Origin: Lachnospiraceae bacterium
Lineage (GTDB): Bacteria > Bacillota > Clostridia > Lachnospirales > Lachnospiraceae
NCBI GenBank assembly: GCA_022792835.1
Contig: JAAWBT010000026.1
Span: forward strand, 1-64,000
Direction of reading: 5' to 3'
DNA: 64,000 bases
Shown here: positions 34,197 through 43,041 of the stretch, piece after piece
Position numbering within the stretch: position 1 is the first letter of the stretch
Layout: each line of letters starts with the position of its first letter
Position numbers and translations under genes: made by a program
Notes under the pieces: model-generated
Told to the model about the DNA's origin: nothing
Seen by the model: the letters and a program-made list of their open reading frames with translations, nothing else
Database searches by the model: none

Positions 34197-35699
34197 ATGA
34201 CATTAAGCAGTCTGCTGTCCCATGTGGGATATATCAGGCTCCGGGGAAGTGCCGAGATTTCTGTGACAGGAATCACCTGTGATTCCAGGGAGGTAAAGCC
34301 TGGCGATATGTTTGTCTGCCTTACCGGCTGCAGGGAAGACGGCCACCGGTTTATGGCAGAGGCTCTTGAGAAAGGGGCCTGTGTGATAGTCGCGGAGGAG
34401 AGAAATGAGAAGGCAGAAACGTTTGAAAAACAGTTTTTGAAAGCTGCGAAGCCAGAAGTAGCTCTTGTACTTGTGGCTTCCACAAGGAGAGCCTTTTCCC
34501 CGCTGGCGGCCGCCTTTTACGGCTACCCCTTGCGCTCTATGAAATCGGCAGCCGTGACAGGGACCAAAGGAAAGACCACGACAGCCTATATGCTCCGGGA
34601 GATTCTTGAGAAGTCCGGCTGTAAAACAGGACTCATTGGCACCAACGGGGCTTTTCTGGGAGAGGAGAAGCTTGCGATCTCCCACACAACCCCAGAGGCC
34701 CATGAACTCCAGCGGATTCTCCGGCAAATGAAAGATGCCGGCTGTACCCATGTGGTTATGGAGGTTTCCTCCCAGGGGATCAAAATGGAGCGGGTGGCAG
34801 AGCTTCATTTTAACTGTGGGATTTTCACCAATCTTTCGCCGGATCACATTGGACCGGGAGAGCATGAAAATTTTGAAGACTATCTGTACCAAAAAAGCCG
34901 CCTGTTTTTAAACTGTGATGTGGGGATTATCAACCAGGATGACAGGTGGGCAAAGGATGTGACGGCCAGAGCGGCCTGCCGGCTGGTGACCTACGGGCTT
35001 ACAGAAGGGGACTTTCGCGGGGCAGAGCCGGCGCGCTATAAAGACAGCAGAATGCTGGGCTGCGAATACCGGCTGGAGCAGGAAGAGCCTGGAGAGGCTT
35101 CTGAGACAGTTTTTCTGCCTCTTCCCGGGGAGTACAACATCCGAAACAGTCTGGCAGCCATCGCGGCGGCAAGAGAATTTGGCATCTCTTCCAAGAAGGC
35201 TGCAGAGGCTCTTAAAGAAGTGCAGGTCCCGGGACGCATGGAAGTGGTTTCTGGAAGCAATCATTTGTGGGTGATTGTAGATTACGCCCACAACGAAGAC
35301 AGCATGGAAAATCTGCTTAAGACACTGAAGGCCTATGAACCCCGCCGTCTCATCTGTGTATTTGGCTGTGGGGGAAACCGTTCGAAGCTGAGAAGGACCG
35401 GAATGGGGCGGGCTGCAGGAGCCCTGGCGGACATTTCTGTGGTGACGGAGGATAATTCCAGATATGAGTCTCTTTCTGATATTATCCAGGCCATAGAGGA
35501 AGGACTTAAGGAAAGCGGCGGCAGATATGTGGTGATCCCCGATAGAAGGGAGGCCATCGACTATGCAATCCGACACGGAAAGGTGGGCGACATCATTGCC
35601 ATCATCGGCAAGGGCCATGAGGAATATCAGGAGAAAGAGGGAGAGAGGATTCCTTTTTCTGACAGAGAGGAAGCCAGACGATCCCTGTTTTTTGCCTGA
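34197..35699 (+). CDS. murE: UDP-N-acetylmuramyl-tripeptide synthetase (MurE family)
   Basis: MurE adds the third amino acid of the peptidoglycan stem peptide. The 500-aa Mur ligase has the N-terminal UDP-binding domain (SVTGITCDSREVKPGDMF), ATP loop VTGTKGKTTTAYML, the carbamylated Lys in YLYQKSRLF and NSPEDNSR-like C-terminal amino-acid site. At residues 419-422 the selectivity motif reads DNSR, where meso-diaminopimelate enzymes have DNPR; the Arg that contacts the DAP carboxylate is kept. The asd gene in this window supports DAP synthesis. The start is ATG 34197 with GGAG upstream. A tripeptide synthetase paralogue cannot be excluded. Confidence 0.92.
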   Translation: MTLSSLLSHVGYIRLRGSAEISVTGITCDSREVKPGDMFVCLTGCREDGHRFMAEALEKGACVIVAEERNEKAETFEKQFLKAAKPEVALVLVASTRRAFSPLAAAFYGYPLRSMKSAAVTGTKGKTTTAYMLREILEKSGCKTGLIGTNGAFLGEEKLAISHTTPEAHELQRILRQMKDAGCTHVVMEVSSQGIKMERVAELHFNCGIFTNLSPDHIGPGEHENFEDYLYQKSRLFLNCDVGIINQDDRWAKDVTARAACRLVTYGLTEGDFRGAEPARYKDSRMLGCEYRLEQEEPGEASETVFLPLPGEYNIRNSLAAIAAAREFGISSKKAAEALKEVQVPGRMEVVSGSNHLWVIVDYAHNEDSMENLLKTLKAYEPRRLICVFGCGGNRSKLRRTGMGRAAGALADISVVTEDNSRYESLSDIIQAIEEGLKESGGRYVVIPDRREAIDYAIRHGKVGDIIAIIGKGHEEYQEKEGERIPFSDREEARRSLFFA

Positions 35700-35761
35700 T
35701 AGGAAACCGATCGGGCAAAATCCCTCTGGTGCAGGATTCTAATATATGAGAGGAAAAAGAT

Positions 35762-37141
35762 ATGGAACGGACGAAGGTAGAAGATATTGTGCGGGCAACG
35801 GGAGGCGTGTTGCTTAAAGGAGCGGCAGATACCCCCCTGAAAAATGTGAGTATTGATTCCAGGGTCATGAAAGGAGAAGATCTCTTTGTGCCCCTCATCG
35901 GCGCCCGGTCTGATGCCCACGATTATCTGACCCAGGCTATAGAAAACGGAGCGGCGGCAGTCCTTAGCTCCAGGAAGACGGAGCCTCTTTTTGGGGCGGC
36001 TTGGATTCAGGTGGAGGACACCTTAAAGGCTCTGCAGGCCATAGGAAAAGATTACCGGGAACGGCTTTCGATTCCGGTAATCGGCGTCACCGGCAGTGTG
36101 GGGAAAACCACCACCAGGGAAATGACAGCAGCGGCCCTTGGCGCAGGTTTTAAGGTCTTTAAGACCTCGAAAAATTTCAACAGCGATATCGGCCTGCCTG
36201 TCACTTTGACACAGATGGGAAAGGCCGATGAGCTGGCGGTGTTAGAGATGGGCATGAGCGATTTCGGGGAGATGGAAGTGCTTTCTTCCCTGGCAAAGCC
36301 TTCTGCCGCCATTATCACCAACATCGGCGTGGCCCATATCAGGCAGCTTAAGACCAGGGAAAATATCTTCAGAGAGAAGTTGAAGATCGCCTTGTCCATG
36401 AAGCCTGGCGGCACTTTGATTCTGAACGGGGATGATGAATATCTGAAGACCGTGCCAGAGGACTGCGGCTTCAGACGGATTTTTTATGGTTTTGGAGAGA
36501 ACTGCAGGTTCCGGGCAGAAAAGGTGCAGGTCAGGCACAACGGTACGGAGTTTATGGCTGTGAACGGGGAGGAGCGGGTGAGAGTGCATCTTCCTGTTAT
36601 GGGGAATCATATGGTCATGAACGCCCTGGCCGCATTTGCGGCGGCTTCCCTCTGGGGGATTTCCATGGAACAGGCGGCGAAGGCCCTGGACGGATTCTCC
36701 GGCTTTAAAAACCGGCAGCAGATTTACCGTTTTTCGGAGTTTTCCATGATTGACGATACCTACAATGCAAGTCCTGATTCCATGAGAGCGGCCCTCACGG
36801 TCCTGGGCAGTATGGAGGCTTCCGGAAAAAAAGTGGCTGTTCTGGCGGATATGCTGGAACTGGGGGAGAAGACAGAGCGTTTCCATCGGGAAGTGGGACA
36901 GTTTGCGGCAGGAATCCCTGTGGACTGTCTGGTCTGCATCGGAGAGCTGGCTGAGGAGATCGGAAAAGGGTTTCTGGAAAGGATTTCAGCGCATTCCGGG
37001 AGAGAGGTACATTTCTTTGACTCTAGTACCGAGGCGCTTCCCTTCCTGAAAACCCAGACAAAGGACGGAAACCTCCTGCTTTTTAAGGGTTCCAACGACA
37101 TGAAGCTTTCCGGCTTGACGGAGATTTTAAAGGAACAATAG
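35762..37141 (+). CDS. murF: UDP-MurNAc-tripeptide:D-Ala-D-Ala ligase
   Basis: MurF adds D-Ala-D-Ala to complete the UDP-MurNAc-pentapeptide in the cytoplasm. The 459-aa protein has family length. Its order is the N-terminal domain with NVSIDSRVMKGEDLFVPL, the ATP-binding loop GVTGSVGKTTTREM, the LEMGMSDFGEME stretch after it, FMVIDDTYNAS-like DDTYNASPDSMRAAL and a C-terminal Rossmann domain (KKVAVLADMLELG). It is 62 nt after murE and probably in the same transcript. The pair gives successive steps of wall precursor synthesis; murE in tandem with murF is common. Confidence 0.96.
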   Translation: MERTKVEDIVRATGGVLLKGAADTPLKNVSIDSRVMKGEDLFVPLIGARSDAHDYLTQAIENGAAAVLSSRKTEPLFGAAWIQVEDTLKALQAIGKDYRERLSIPVIGVTGSVGKTTTREMTAAALGAGFKVFKTSKNFNSDIGLPVTLTQMGKADELAVLEMGMSDFGEMEVLSSLAKPSAAIITNIGVAHIRQLKTRENIFREKLKIALSMKPGGTLILNGDDEYLKTVPEDCGFRRIFYGFGENCRFRAEKVQVRHNGTEFMAVNGEERVRVHLPVMGNHMVMNALAAFAAASLWGISMEQAAKALDGFSGFKNRQQIYRFSEFSMIDDTYNASPDSMRAALTVLGSMEASGKKVAVLADMLELGEKTERFHREVGQFAAGIPVDCLVCIGELAEEIGKGFLERISAHSGREVHFFDSSTEALPFLKTQTKDGNLLLFKGSNDMKLSGLTEILKEQ

Positions 37142-37172
37142 GAATTCTTTTACAGAGAGAGAATAAAAATAC

Positions 37173-39383
37173 ATGTTAAGACCATATGCTGATGTGATCA
37201 TCGACATTACCCATACGGCGGTGGACCGGGTATTTCAGTATGAAATTCCGGAGGAGCTTTTTGGAGGGCTGTCTCCTGGAATGAAGGTCCGGGTGCCCTT
37301 TGGACAGGGAAACCATCTGCGGGACGGTTATATCATCGGGTTTTCGGAAAAACCAGATTATGATCCTCTTAAGATAAAAAAAATAGAGGGTGTCTGTGAG
37401 GACGGAGTACTGATTGAAGGACAGCTGATCTGTTTGGCGGCCTGGATGAGAGAGCGCTACGGCTCCACTATGATTCAGGCATTAAAAACAGTGCTTCCCA
37501 TTAAAAGGAAACCAAAGGCAGCACAGAAACGGTATCTGGTGCGGAACGTAGGCAGGGAGGAATGTGAGGAGCTCCTTATGGTCTGCCGGAAGAAGAACCA
37601 GAGGGCCAGAGTACGGCTTCTGGAAGCGTTTCTCACCGATGAGACGCTGCCCTATGAGATGGTAGTACAGAAGCTTCGGGTGTCAGCGGCTTCCATGAAG
37701 CCTTTTCTGGAACAGGGGATCTGCAGGCTGGAGACAAAAAGCTGTTTCCGCAATCCCATCCAGGGAAATCTGAGAAAAGGCACGGAAATCTCCTTAAATG
37801 AGGAACAGCGGCGGGTAACAGCGGGAATCCTTTCTGCCTGGAAGGGGGACAGAAAACCATGTCTGCTCCATGGGATTACAGGGAGCGGAAAGACAGAAGT
37901 CTATATGGAGGTGATTCGCCATGTGGCGGCTGAGGGAAAGCAGGCCATTGTGCTGATCCCGGAGATCTCCCTGACCTGGCAGACGGTCATGCGGTTTTAC
38001 AGACAATTTGGGGACCGGGTGTCCATCGTCCACTCCAGGCTTTCCGCGGGAGAGAAATCCGACCAGATGGAGCGGGCAAGGCGGGGGGAACTGGACATTA
38101 TGATCGGTCCCCGCTCCGCACTGTTTACCCCGTTTCCCAATTTGGGCCTGATCCTGATTGACGAGGAACATGAGGCGGCCTACAAAAGTGAGACAGTCCC
38201 AAGATACCATGCCGTTGAGGCGGCCATTTACCGCTGCCGGCTGGCCGGGGCCATGGCGGTTTTAGGCTCAGCCACTCCCTCGGCAGTCTCCTATTACCGG
38301 GCCCAGAATGGAGAATATCATTTCTTTCAGATGAAGACTAGGGCAAAGGAGGCCAGTGTGCTGCCTTCCGTGGAAATCGTGGATCTGAGGGAAGAGCTGA
38401 AAGCGGGAAACAGAAGGATTTTCAGCCGGAGACTTAAGGAACTGATGGGCGAGACCCTGAAGCGGAAAGAACAGATTTTGCTTTTCTTAAATAAAAGGGG
38501 ATATGCTGGATTTGTCTCTTGCAGAGCCTGCGGCAAGGCAGTCAAATGTCCTCACTGCGATGTAAGTTTAAAGGTTCATCAGGATGGGAAGCTCAAGTGT
38601 CATTACTGCGGATATGAGACCCCAATTCCCAGGGAATGCCCGTCTTGCGGCTCCGGCTATATTGCCGGATTTGGGACAGGCACTCAGAAGGTGGAGGTCA
38701 TGGTGAAAGCCATGTTCCCGGAAGCTTCGATCCTCCGGATGGATATGGATACCACCTCAAAAAAGGGAAGCCATGAAGCCATTTTGTCCGCCTTTGCCGA
38801 TGGGAAGGCAGATATCCTCATCGGCACACAGATGATTGTCAAGGGGCATGATTTTCCCCGGGTGACTCTGGTGGGGATTTTGGCGGCGGATCTGTCTCTT
38901 TATTCCGGCGGTTATGAGGCGGGGGAGAGGACCTTTTCTCTGCTGACTCAGGCGGCGGGGCGGGCGGGGAGAGACAGCCTTCCCGGCCATGTGGTGATCC
39001 AGAGCTATTCGCCGGACAATTACAGCGTGGAGGCGGCAGCCAGCCAGGATTATGAAGGATTTTACTGGCATGAGATTCTTTACCGGAAGTTATTGCGGTA
39101 TCCGCCGGTCTACCGGATGCTGTCTCTGCTCATTACCTCCAGGGAGGAAGAAGAGGCGGCTGCCATGGCGGACACAGTGAAGAGGCAGGCAGAGGCGGCA
39201 GACGGGGAAGGGATTCTGGAACTGGTTGGACCGGCCAGGGCGTCTGTGGCAAAGATCAACGACGTTTACCGATATACCTTTTATGCAAAATGTGAGGAGG
39301 AGGAACCTCTTTTGGAACTGAAACAAAGAATAGAGGCCCTTGACTGGGGAAAAGACGTGCAACACCAGTTTGATATGGAATAA
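37173..39383 (+). CDS. priA: Primosomal replication restart helicase PriA
   Basis: PriA reloads the replisome at collapsed forks by a 3'-5' helicase and helps recruit DnaB. The 736-aa protein has a 3' DNA-binding domain (residues 1-110, with TAVDRVFQYEIPEELF), Walker A LLHGITGSGKTEVYMEVI, DEEH-box LILIDEEHEAAYKSE, and a zinc-binding domain with four CxxC pairs (CRACGKAVKCPHC and CHYCG...CPSCG). The helicase C domain ends with QAAGRAGRDSLPG. The full set of motifs indicates an active helicase. It lies 31 nt after murF with a weak ribosome binding site, and precedes def and fmt, the usual Firmicutes order. Confidence 0.96.
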   Translation: MLRPYADVIIDITHTAVDRVFQYEIPEELFGGLSPGMKVRVPFGQGNHLRDGYIIGFSEKPDYDPLKIKKIEGVCEDGVLIEGQLICLAAWMRERYGSTMIQALKTVLPIKRKPKAAQKRYLVRNVGREECEELLMVCRKKNQRARVRLLEAFLTDETLPYEMVVQKLRVSAASMKPFLEQGICRLETKSCFRNPIQGNLRKGTEISLNEEQRRVTAGILSAWKGDRKPCLLHGITGSGKTEVYMEVIRHVAAEGKQAIVLIPEISLTWQTVMRFYRQFGDRVSIVHSRLSAGEKSDQMERARRGELDIMIGPRSALFTPFPNLGLILIDEEHEAAYKSETVPRYHAVEAAIYRCRLAGAMAVLGSATPSAVSYYRAQNGEYHFFQMKTRAKEASVLPSVEIVDLREELKAGNRRIFSRRLKELMGETLKRKEQILLFLNKRGYAGFVSCRACGKAVKCPHCDVSLKVHQDGKLKCHYCGYETPIPRECPSCGSGYIAGFGTGTQKVEVMVKAMFPEASILRMDMDTTSKKGSHEAILSAFADGKADILIGTQMIVKGHDFPRVTLVGILAADLSLYSGGYEAGERTFSLLTQAAGRAGRDSLPGHVVIQSYSPDNYSVEAAASQDYEGFYWHEILYRKLLRYPPVYRMLSLLITSREEEEAAAMADTVKRQAEAADGEGILELVGPARASVAKINDVYRYTFYAKCEEEEPLLELKQRIEALDWGKDVQHQFDME

Positions 39384-39435
39384 AAGAGCAGAACCAATAC
39401 TTTTATATAGATAAAGACAGGAAAGGATGCGTATT

Positions 39436-39903
39436 ATGGCACTGAGATTGATTCGGGAAATGGGAGACGAGGTACTGACAAAGACGGCAAAGGAAGTGAA
39501 GGCGATGACGCCCAGGACAGAAAAACTCATCGCGGACATGTTGGAAACCATGTATGAGGCAGAGGGGGTGGGCCTGGCGGCTCCTCAAGTGGGAATTTTA
39601 AAGCGGATCGTGGTCATTGACATCGGGGACGGGCCGGTGGTTTTGGTGAATCCGGTGATCTTAAAGAAAGAAGGGGAGCAGACCGGACCGGAGGCATGTT
39701 TAAGTGTTCCGGGAAAACAGGGGACGGTAACAAGACCGAACTATGTGGTGGTCCGGGCCATGGACGAACATATGGTGGAGCGGGAGATTGAGGCCGAGGA
39801 GCTCTTTGCCCGTGCCATCTGCCATGAATGCGATCATCTGGAGGGAAAGCTCTATGTGGAACTTGTGGAAGGGGAGCTGGAGGATGTGACCGACGAGGAG
39901 TAG
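39436..39903 (+). CDS. def: Peptide deformylase
   Basis: The metalloenzyme removes the N-formyl group from nascent proteins. The 155-aa protein shows motif 1 GVGLAAPQVG, motif 2 EACLSVPG (metal Cys) and motif 3 ICHECDHLEG (metal His pair and catalytic Glu). The Cys in HECDHL, in place of the common HEFDHL or HELDHL, is a modest variation. I choose ATG 39436 because AGGAAAGG then has normal spacing; the track ATG at 39427 touches it. Pairing with fmt is the usual formylation/deformylation module. Confidence 0.96.
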   Translation: MALRLIREMGDEVLTKTAKEVKAMTPRTEKLIADMLETMYEAEGVGLAAPQVGILKRIVVIDIGDGPVVLVNPVILKKEGEQTGPEACLSVPGKQGTVTRPNYVVVRAMDEHMVEREIEAEELFARAICHECDHLEGKLYVELVEGELEDVTDEE

Positions 39904-40010
39904 GAAGATACCTGTGAAAATAAGAAGTAATTTAAATTTTTCTTAAAAAAATGTAAAAAGTGCAGCTTTTGCGGAAAAACAGAGTATACTGGAAGATGGA
40001 GGAAAAGCTT

Positions 40011-40970
40011 ATGAAGCTTGTATTTATGGGAACGCCGGAGTTTTCGGTCCCTGCTCTTTTGGCGCTGATTTCAGGAGGCCATGAGGTGGCGGCGGTGGTG
40101 ACCCAGCCGGATAAACGAAAAGGGCGGGGAAAAGAGATGCAGAGCACACCGGTGAAGGAGGCGGCACTTGCCAGAGGGATTCCGGTTTTTCAGCCGGAGC
40201 GGATCCGGGACAATGAAGAATTTTTGAAAACACTGAAAACGATACGTCCGGACGCCATTGTGGTGATCGCCTTTGGCCAGCTTCTTCCAAAAGAGGTTCT
40301 GACCCTTCCGCCCTGCGGATGCATTAACATCCATGCGTCTCTGCTTCCCAAATACCGCGGAGCTGCCCCCATCCAGTGGGCGATCATTGACGGGGAAAAA
40401 GAGACAGGGATCACTACCATGTATATGGAAGAGGGACTGGACACAGGAGACATGCTTTTAAAGACCGTGATCCCTATCGAGGCGGATGAGACGGGCGGAA
40501 GCCTCCACGATAAGCTGGCAAAAGCCGGAGGACCTCTCATCCTGGAAACCTTAAAAGGGCTGGAAGAGGGAACGCTTAAGAGGGTGCCCCAGGCGGGAGA
40601 AACTTGTTACGCGAAGATACTCACCAAGGATCTGGGAAATGTGGACTGGTCCATGGGAGCGGCGGCCATCGAGCGGCTCATCCGGGGGCTTTCTCCCTGG
40701 CCGGGAACTTACAGCCGCCTCAATGGAAAGACTGTGAAGCTGTGGCGGGCAGAAGTTTGTTGGAAAGCGCCGGGGGTAGAAGAGACAAAAGCCGGAGAAA
40801 AGCCGGTTCCCGGGACAATCATAGCGGTGACAAAGGACGGGATCTTTATACAGACCGGGGACGGATTTCTGGCGGTGAAAGAACTTCAGCTTGCAGGGAA
40901 GAAGCGGATGGATGCAGGAGCTTTCCTGCGGGGATATCCTCTGCAGGCCGGAGACAAAATGGAGGGATAA
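40011..40970 (+). CDS. fmt: Methionyl-tRNA formyltransferase
   Basis: The enzyme formylates initiator Met-tRNA with 10-formyl-tetrahydrofolate. The 319-aa protein begins MKLVFMGTPEFSVPALLALI, carries the folate and catalytic stretch INIHASLLPKYRGAAPIQWA with the Asn-His pair, and a catalytic Asp in EEGLDTGDML. The C-terminal OB-fold (residues 205-319) binds the tRNA. Start ATG 40011 is behind GGAGGAAAAG. It directly precedes the membrane zinc peptidase gene (3 nt gap). Folate genes pabABC occur elsewhere in the window. Confidence 0.96.
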   Translation: MKLVFMGTPEFSVPALLALISGGHEVAAVVTQPDKRKGRGKEMQSTPVKEAALARGIPVFQPERIRDNEEFLKTLKTIRPDAIVVIAFGQLLPKEVLTLPPCGCINIHASLLPKYRGAAPIQWAIIDGEKETGITTMYMEEGLDTGDMLLKTVIPIEADETGGSLHDKLAKAGGPLILETLKGLEEGTLKRVPQAGETCYAKILTKDLGNVDWSMGAAAIERLIRGLSPWPGTYSRLNGKTVKLWRAEVCWKAPGVEETKAGEKPVPGTIIAVTKDGIFIQTGDGFLAVKELQLAGKKRMDAGAFLRGYPLQAGDKMEG

Positions 40971-40973
40971 GAG

Positions 40974-41696
40974 ATGCCTTATTATTATGGATACCGTTAT
41001 TATTTTGATCCTACGTGGATTCTGATTCTGGTGGGGATGGTGATCTGCCTGATTGCCCAGGCGAGAGTGAAGGGATCCTTTTCCAAATATTCCAAAGTCA
41101 CAAGCCGCACCGGTATGACCGGGGCAGAGGCGGCCAGAAGACTTTTGGACAGCCAGGGGATCTACGGGGTACAGATTCTCAGGGTGGCCGGAAACCTGAC
41201 AGACCACTATGACCCCAGGGACAAGACACTGAAGCTTTCCGATTCCGTCTATGGCAGCCGTTCCGTGGCGGCCATCGGCGTGGCGGCCCATGAATGCGGC
41301 CATGCCATCCAGGACGAAGTGGGCTATTCGCCTTTAAGGCTCAGGACTGCTTTTGTGCCGGTGGCAAATTTTGGCTCCAGCATCAGTATGATCCTGATTG
41401 TGGCTGGACTTATTTTCGGGGCAGGAAGGGGAAGTTTTTCGATCTTGGTCAATCTTGGGATTTTCTGTTTTTCCCTGGCGGTTCTGTTTCAGCTTATCAC
41501 GCTCCCAGTGGAGTTCAATGCGTCGAGCCGGGCGCTTACCCTTCTGAGAGATACAGGAATCCTTTATGGGGACGAGGTGGGACAGACGAGAAAAGTGCTC
41601 TCTGCGGCGGCCCTGACCTATGTGGCGGGCGCCCTTTCTTCCATGCTGCAGCTCCTTCGTCTGATTATCCTTTTCGGAGGAAGAAGACGTGACTGA
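40974..41696 (+). CDS. Membrane zinc metallopeptidase, YugP family
   Basis: A 240-aa integral membrane protein of the YugP (DUF-type zinc peptidase_2) family. It starts with an aromatic N-terminus (MPYYYGYRYYFDPTW), a first membrane helix (WILILVGMVICLI), and a catalytic site HECGHAIQ in a cytoplasmic or intramembrane stretch. Two further helices (ILIVAGLIFGAG and ILVNLGIFCFSLAVLFQL) are followed by VEFNASSRAL, a conserved segment with the third ligand. Substrates are unknown; the gene is widely found next to fmt and rsmB in Firmicutes. It overlaps rsmB by 8 nt. Confidence 0.9.
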   Translation: MPYYYGYRYYFDPTWILILVGMVICLIAQARVKGSFSKYSKVTSRTGMTGAEAARRLLDSQGIYGVQILRVAGNLTDHYDPRDKTLKLSDSVYGSRSVAAIGVAAHECGHAIQDEVGYSPLRLRTAFVPVANFGSSISMILIVAGLIFGAGRGSFSILVNLGIFCFSLAVLFQLITLPVEFNASSRALTLLRDTGILYGDEVGQTRKVLSAAALTYVAGALSSMLQLLRLIILFGGRRRD

Positions 41697-43041
41697 TGTG
41701 CGGGAGTTGTGCCTGGACTGTCTGATGGAGATTCTGGATAAGGGCAGGCACAGCCATGTGGTATTGAAGCAGGCCCTGGAAGGAAAGAGGGAGCTTTCCA
41801 AAAAGGAACGGGCTTTTCTCACATGCCTGACAGAAGGGACGATAGAACGTCTTTATGAGTTAGATTATATCATTGACTGGTTTTCCAAAGTAAAGACTGA
41901 AAAAATGAAGCCCCTGATCCGGGAGCTTTTCCGAATGAGTGTTTACCAGATCAAATATATGGCTTCTGTGCCGGATCGGGCTGTCGTCAGCGAGGCGCTG
42001 CGGCTTGTGGCGAAGCGGGGGTTTGGGTCATTAAAAGGTTTTGTAAACGGAGTACTCCGGACTATCATACGGGAACTGGACAGGGTTTCTTATCCACAGA
42101 GAGAAAATGGGTTTTCCCAGTGGGCCAGGGTGGCGTATTCTATGCCGGTCTGGATCACAGAAGAACTTCTCCTGGAATACGGAAAGAAGCGGACGCTGGC
42201 AGTGCTTTTGGGAGGACTTTGCGAGAGGCCTTTTACTGTGAGATGTAATCTGAGCAGAGCTTCTGTGGAAGAGATCATAAAAAGCCTGACAGAGCAGGGC
42301 ATCGGGGTCAGACAGGTGCCGGAGGTTCCAGAGGTTCTTATATTGGAGGGATTTGACCGGCCGGAGGAGATCAGGGCCTTTCGGGAAGGGCTTTTGCAGG
42401 TGCAGGATGTGAGCTCCGTGCTGGCAGGATTTGCCGCCGGCATAAAGCCGGGAGATTTTGTGCTGGATATCTGTGCGGCACCTGGAGGAAAGAGTCTCCA
42501 TGCGGCAGATCTGTTAAGAGGAAGCGGCCATGTGGAGGCCAGGGATGTGACGAAGGAAAAAACGGCGCTGATTGAAGAAAATGTGAAGCGCAGCGGCTTT
42601 GCGAATCTTTCGGTCCGGGTATGGGATGGGAGAGTTTCGGATGAAGCGATGTTTGGCCAAGCGGACGTGGTCCTTGCGGATCTGCCCTGTTCCGGGCTCG
42701 GAATTATCGGAAGGAAAAGTGATATCAAATATAAAATGACCAGGAAAAAGCAGGAGGAGCTTGCAGCCTTGCAAAGAGAGATTCTGACAGCTTCCTGGCA
42801 GTATGTGAAGCCGGGGGGACGGCTGGTGTTTTCCACCTGTACCGTATTTCCTTCAGAAAACAGGGAAAATGCCCGTTGGTTTGAGGAGCATTACCCTTTT
42901 ACAGCGGTGGATCTTAAGAGAGAGCTTCCTCTTCGTTTTTTTGAGGGAGATGGAAACGGGGAAAGGGGCTGGCTTCAGCTTTTGCCAGGAGAGAAAGGAA
43001 CAGATGGATTCTTTATTGCAGCATTCAGAAGGAATGAATGA
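41689..43041 (+). CDS. rsmB: 16S rRNA m5C967 methyltransferase RsmB
   Basis: RsmB methylates a 16S rRNA cytosine with S-adenosylmethionine. The 450-aa protein has an N-terminal NusB-like RNA-binding domain (1-140) and a C-terminal Rossmann methyltransferase. The SAM loop is DICAAPGGKSLHAADLL, the DLPCSGLGIIGRKSD stretch has the catalytic Cys, and STCTVFPSEN holds the second Cys used for product release. The start is GTG 41689, overlapping the peptidase gene by 8 nt. The end overlaps rlmN by 38 nt, so the two rRNA methylases are translationally coupled. Confidence 0.95.
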   Translation: MTDVRELCLDCLMEILDKGRHSHVVLKQALEGKRELSKKERAFLTCLTEGTIERLYELDYIIDWFSKVKTEKMKPLIRELFRMSVYQIKYMASVPDRAVVSEALRLVAKRGFGSLKGFVNGVLRTIIRELDRVSYPQRENGFSQWARVAYSMPVWITEELLLEYGKKRTLAVLLGGLCERPFTVRCNLSRASVEEIIKSLTEQGIGVRQVPEVPEVLILEGFDRPEEIRAFREGLLQVQDVSSVLAGFAAGIKPGDFVLDICAAPGGKSLHAADLLRGSGHVEARDVTKEKTALIEENVKRSGFANLSVRVWDGRVSDEAMFGQADVVLADLPCSGLGIIGRKSDIKYKMTRKKQEELAALQREILTASWQYVKPGGRLVFSTCTVFPSENRENARWFEEHYPFTAVDLKRELPLRFFEGDGNGERGWLQLLPGEKGTDGFFIAAFRRNE

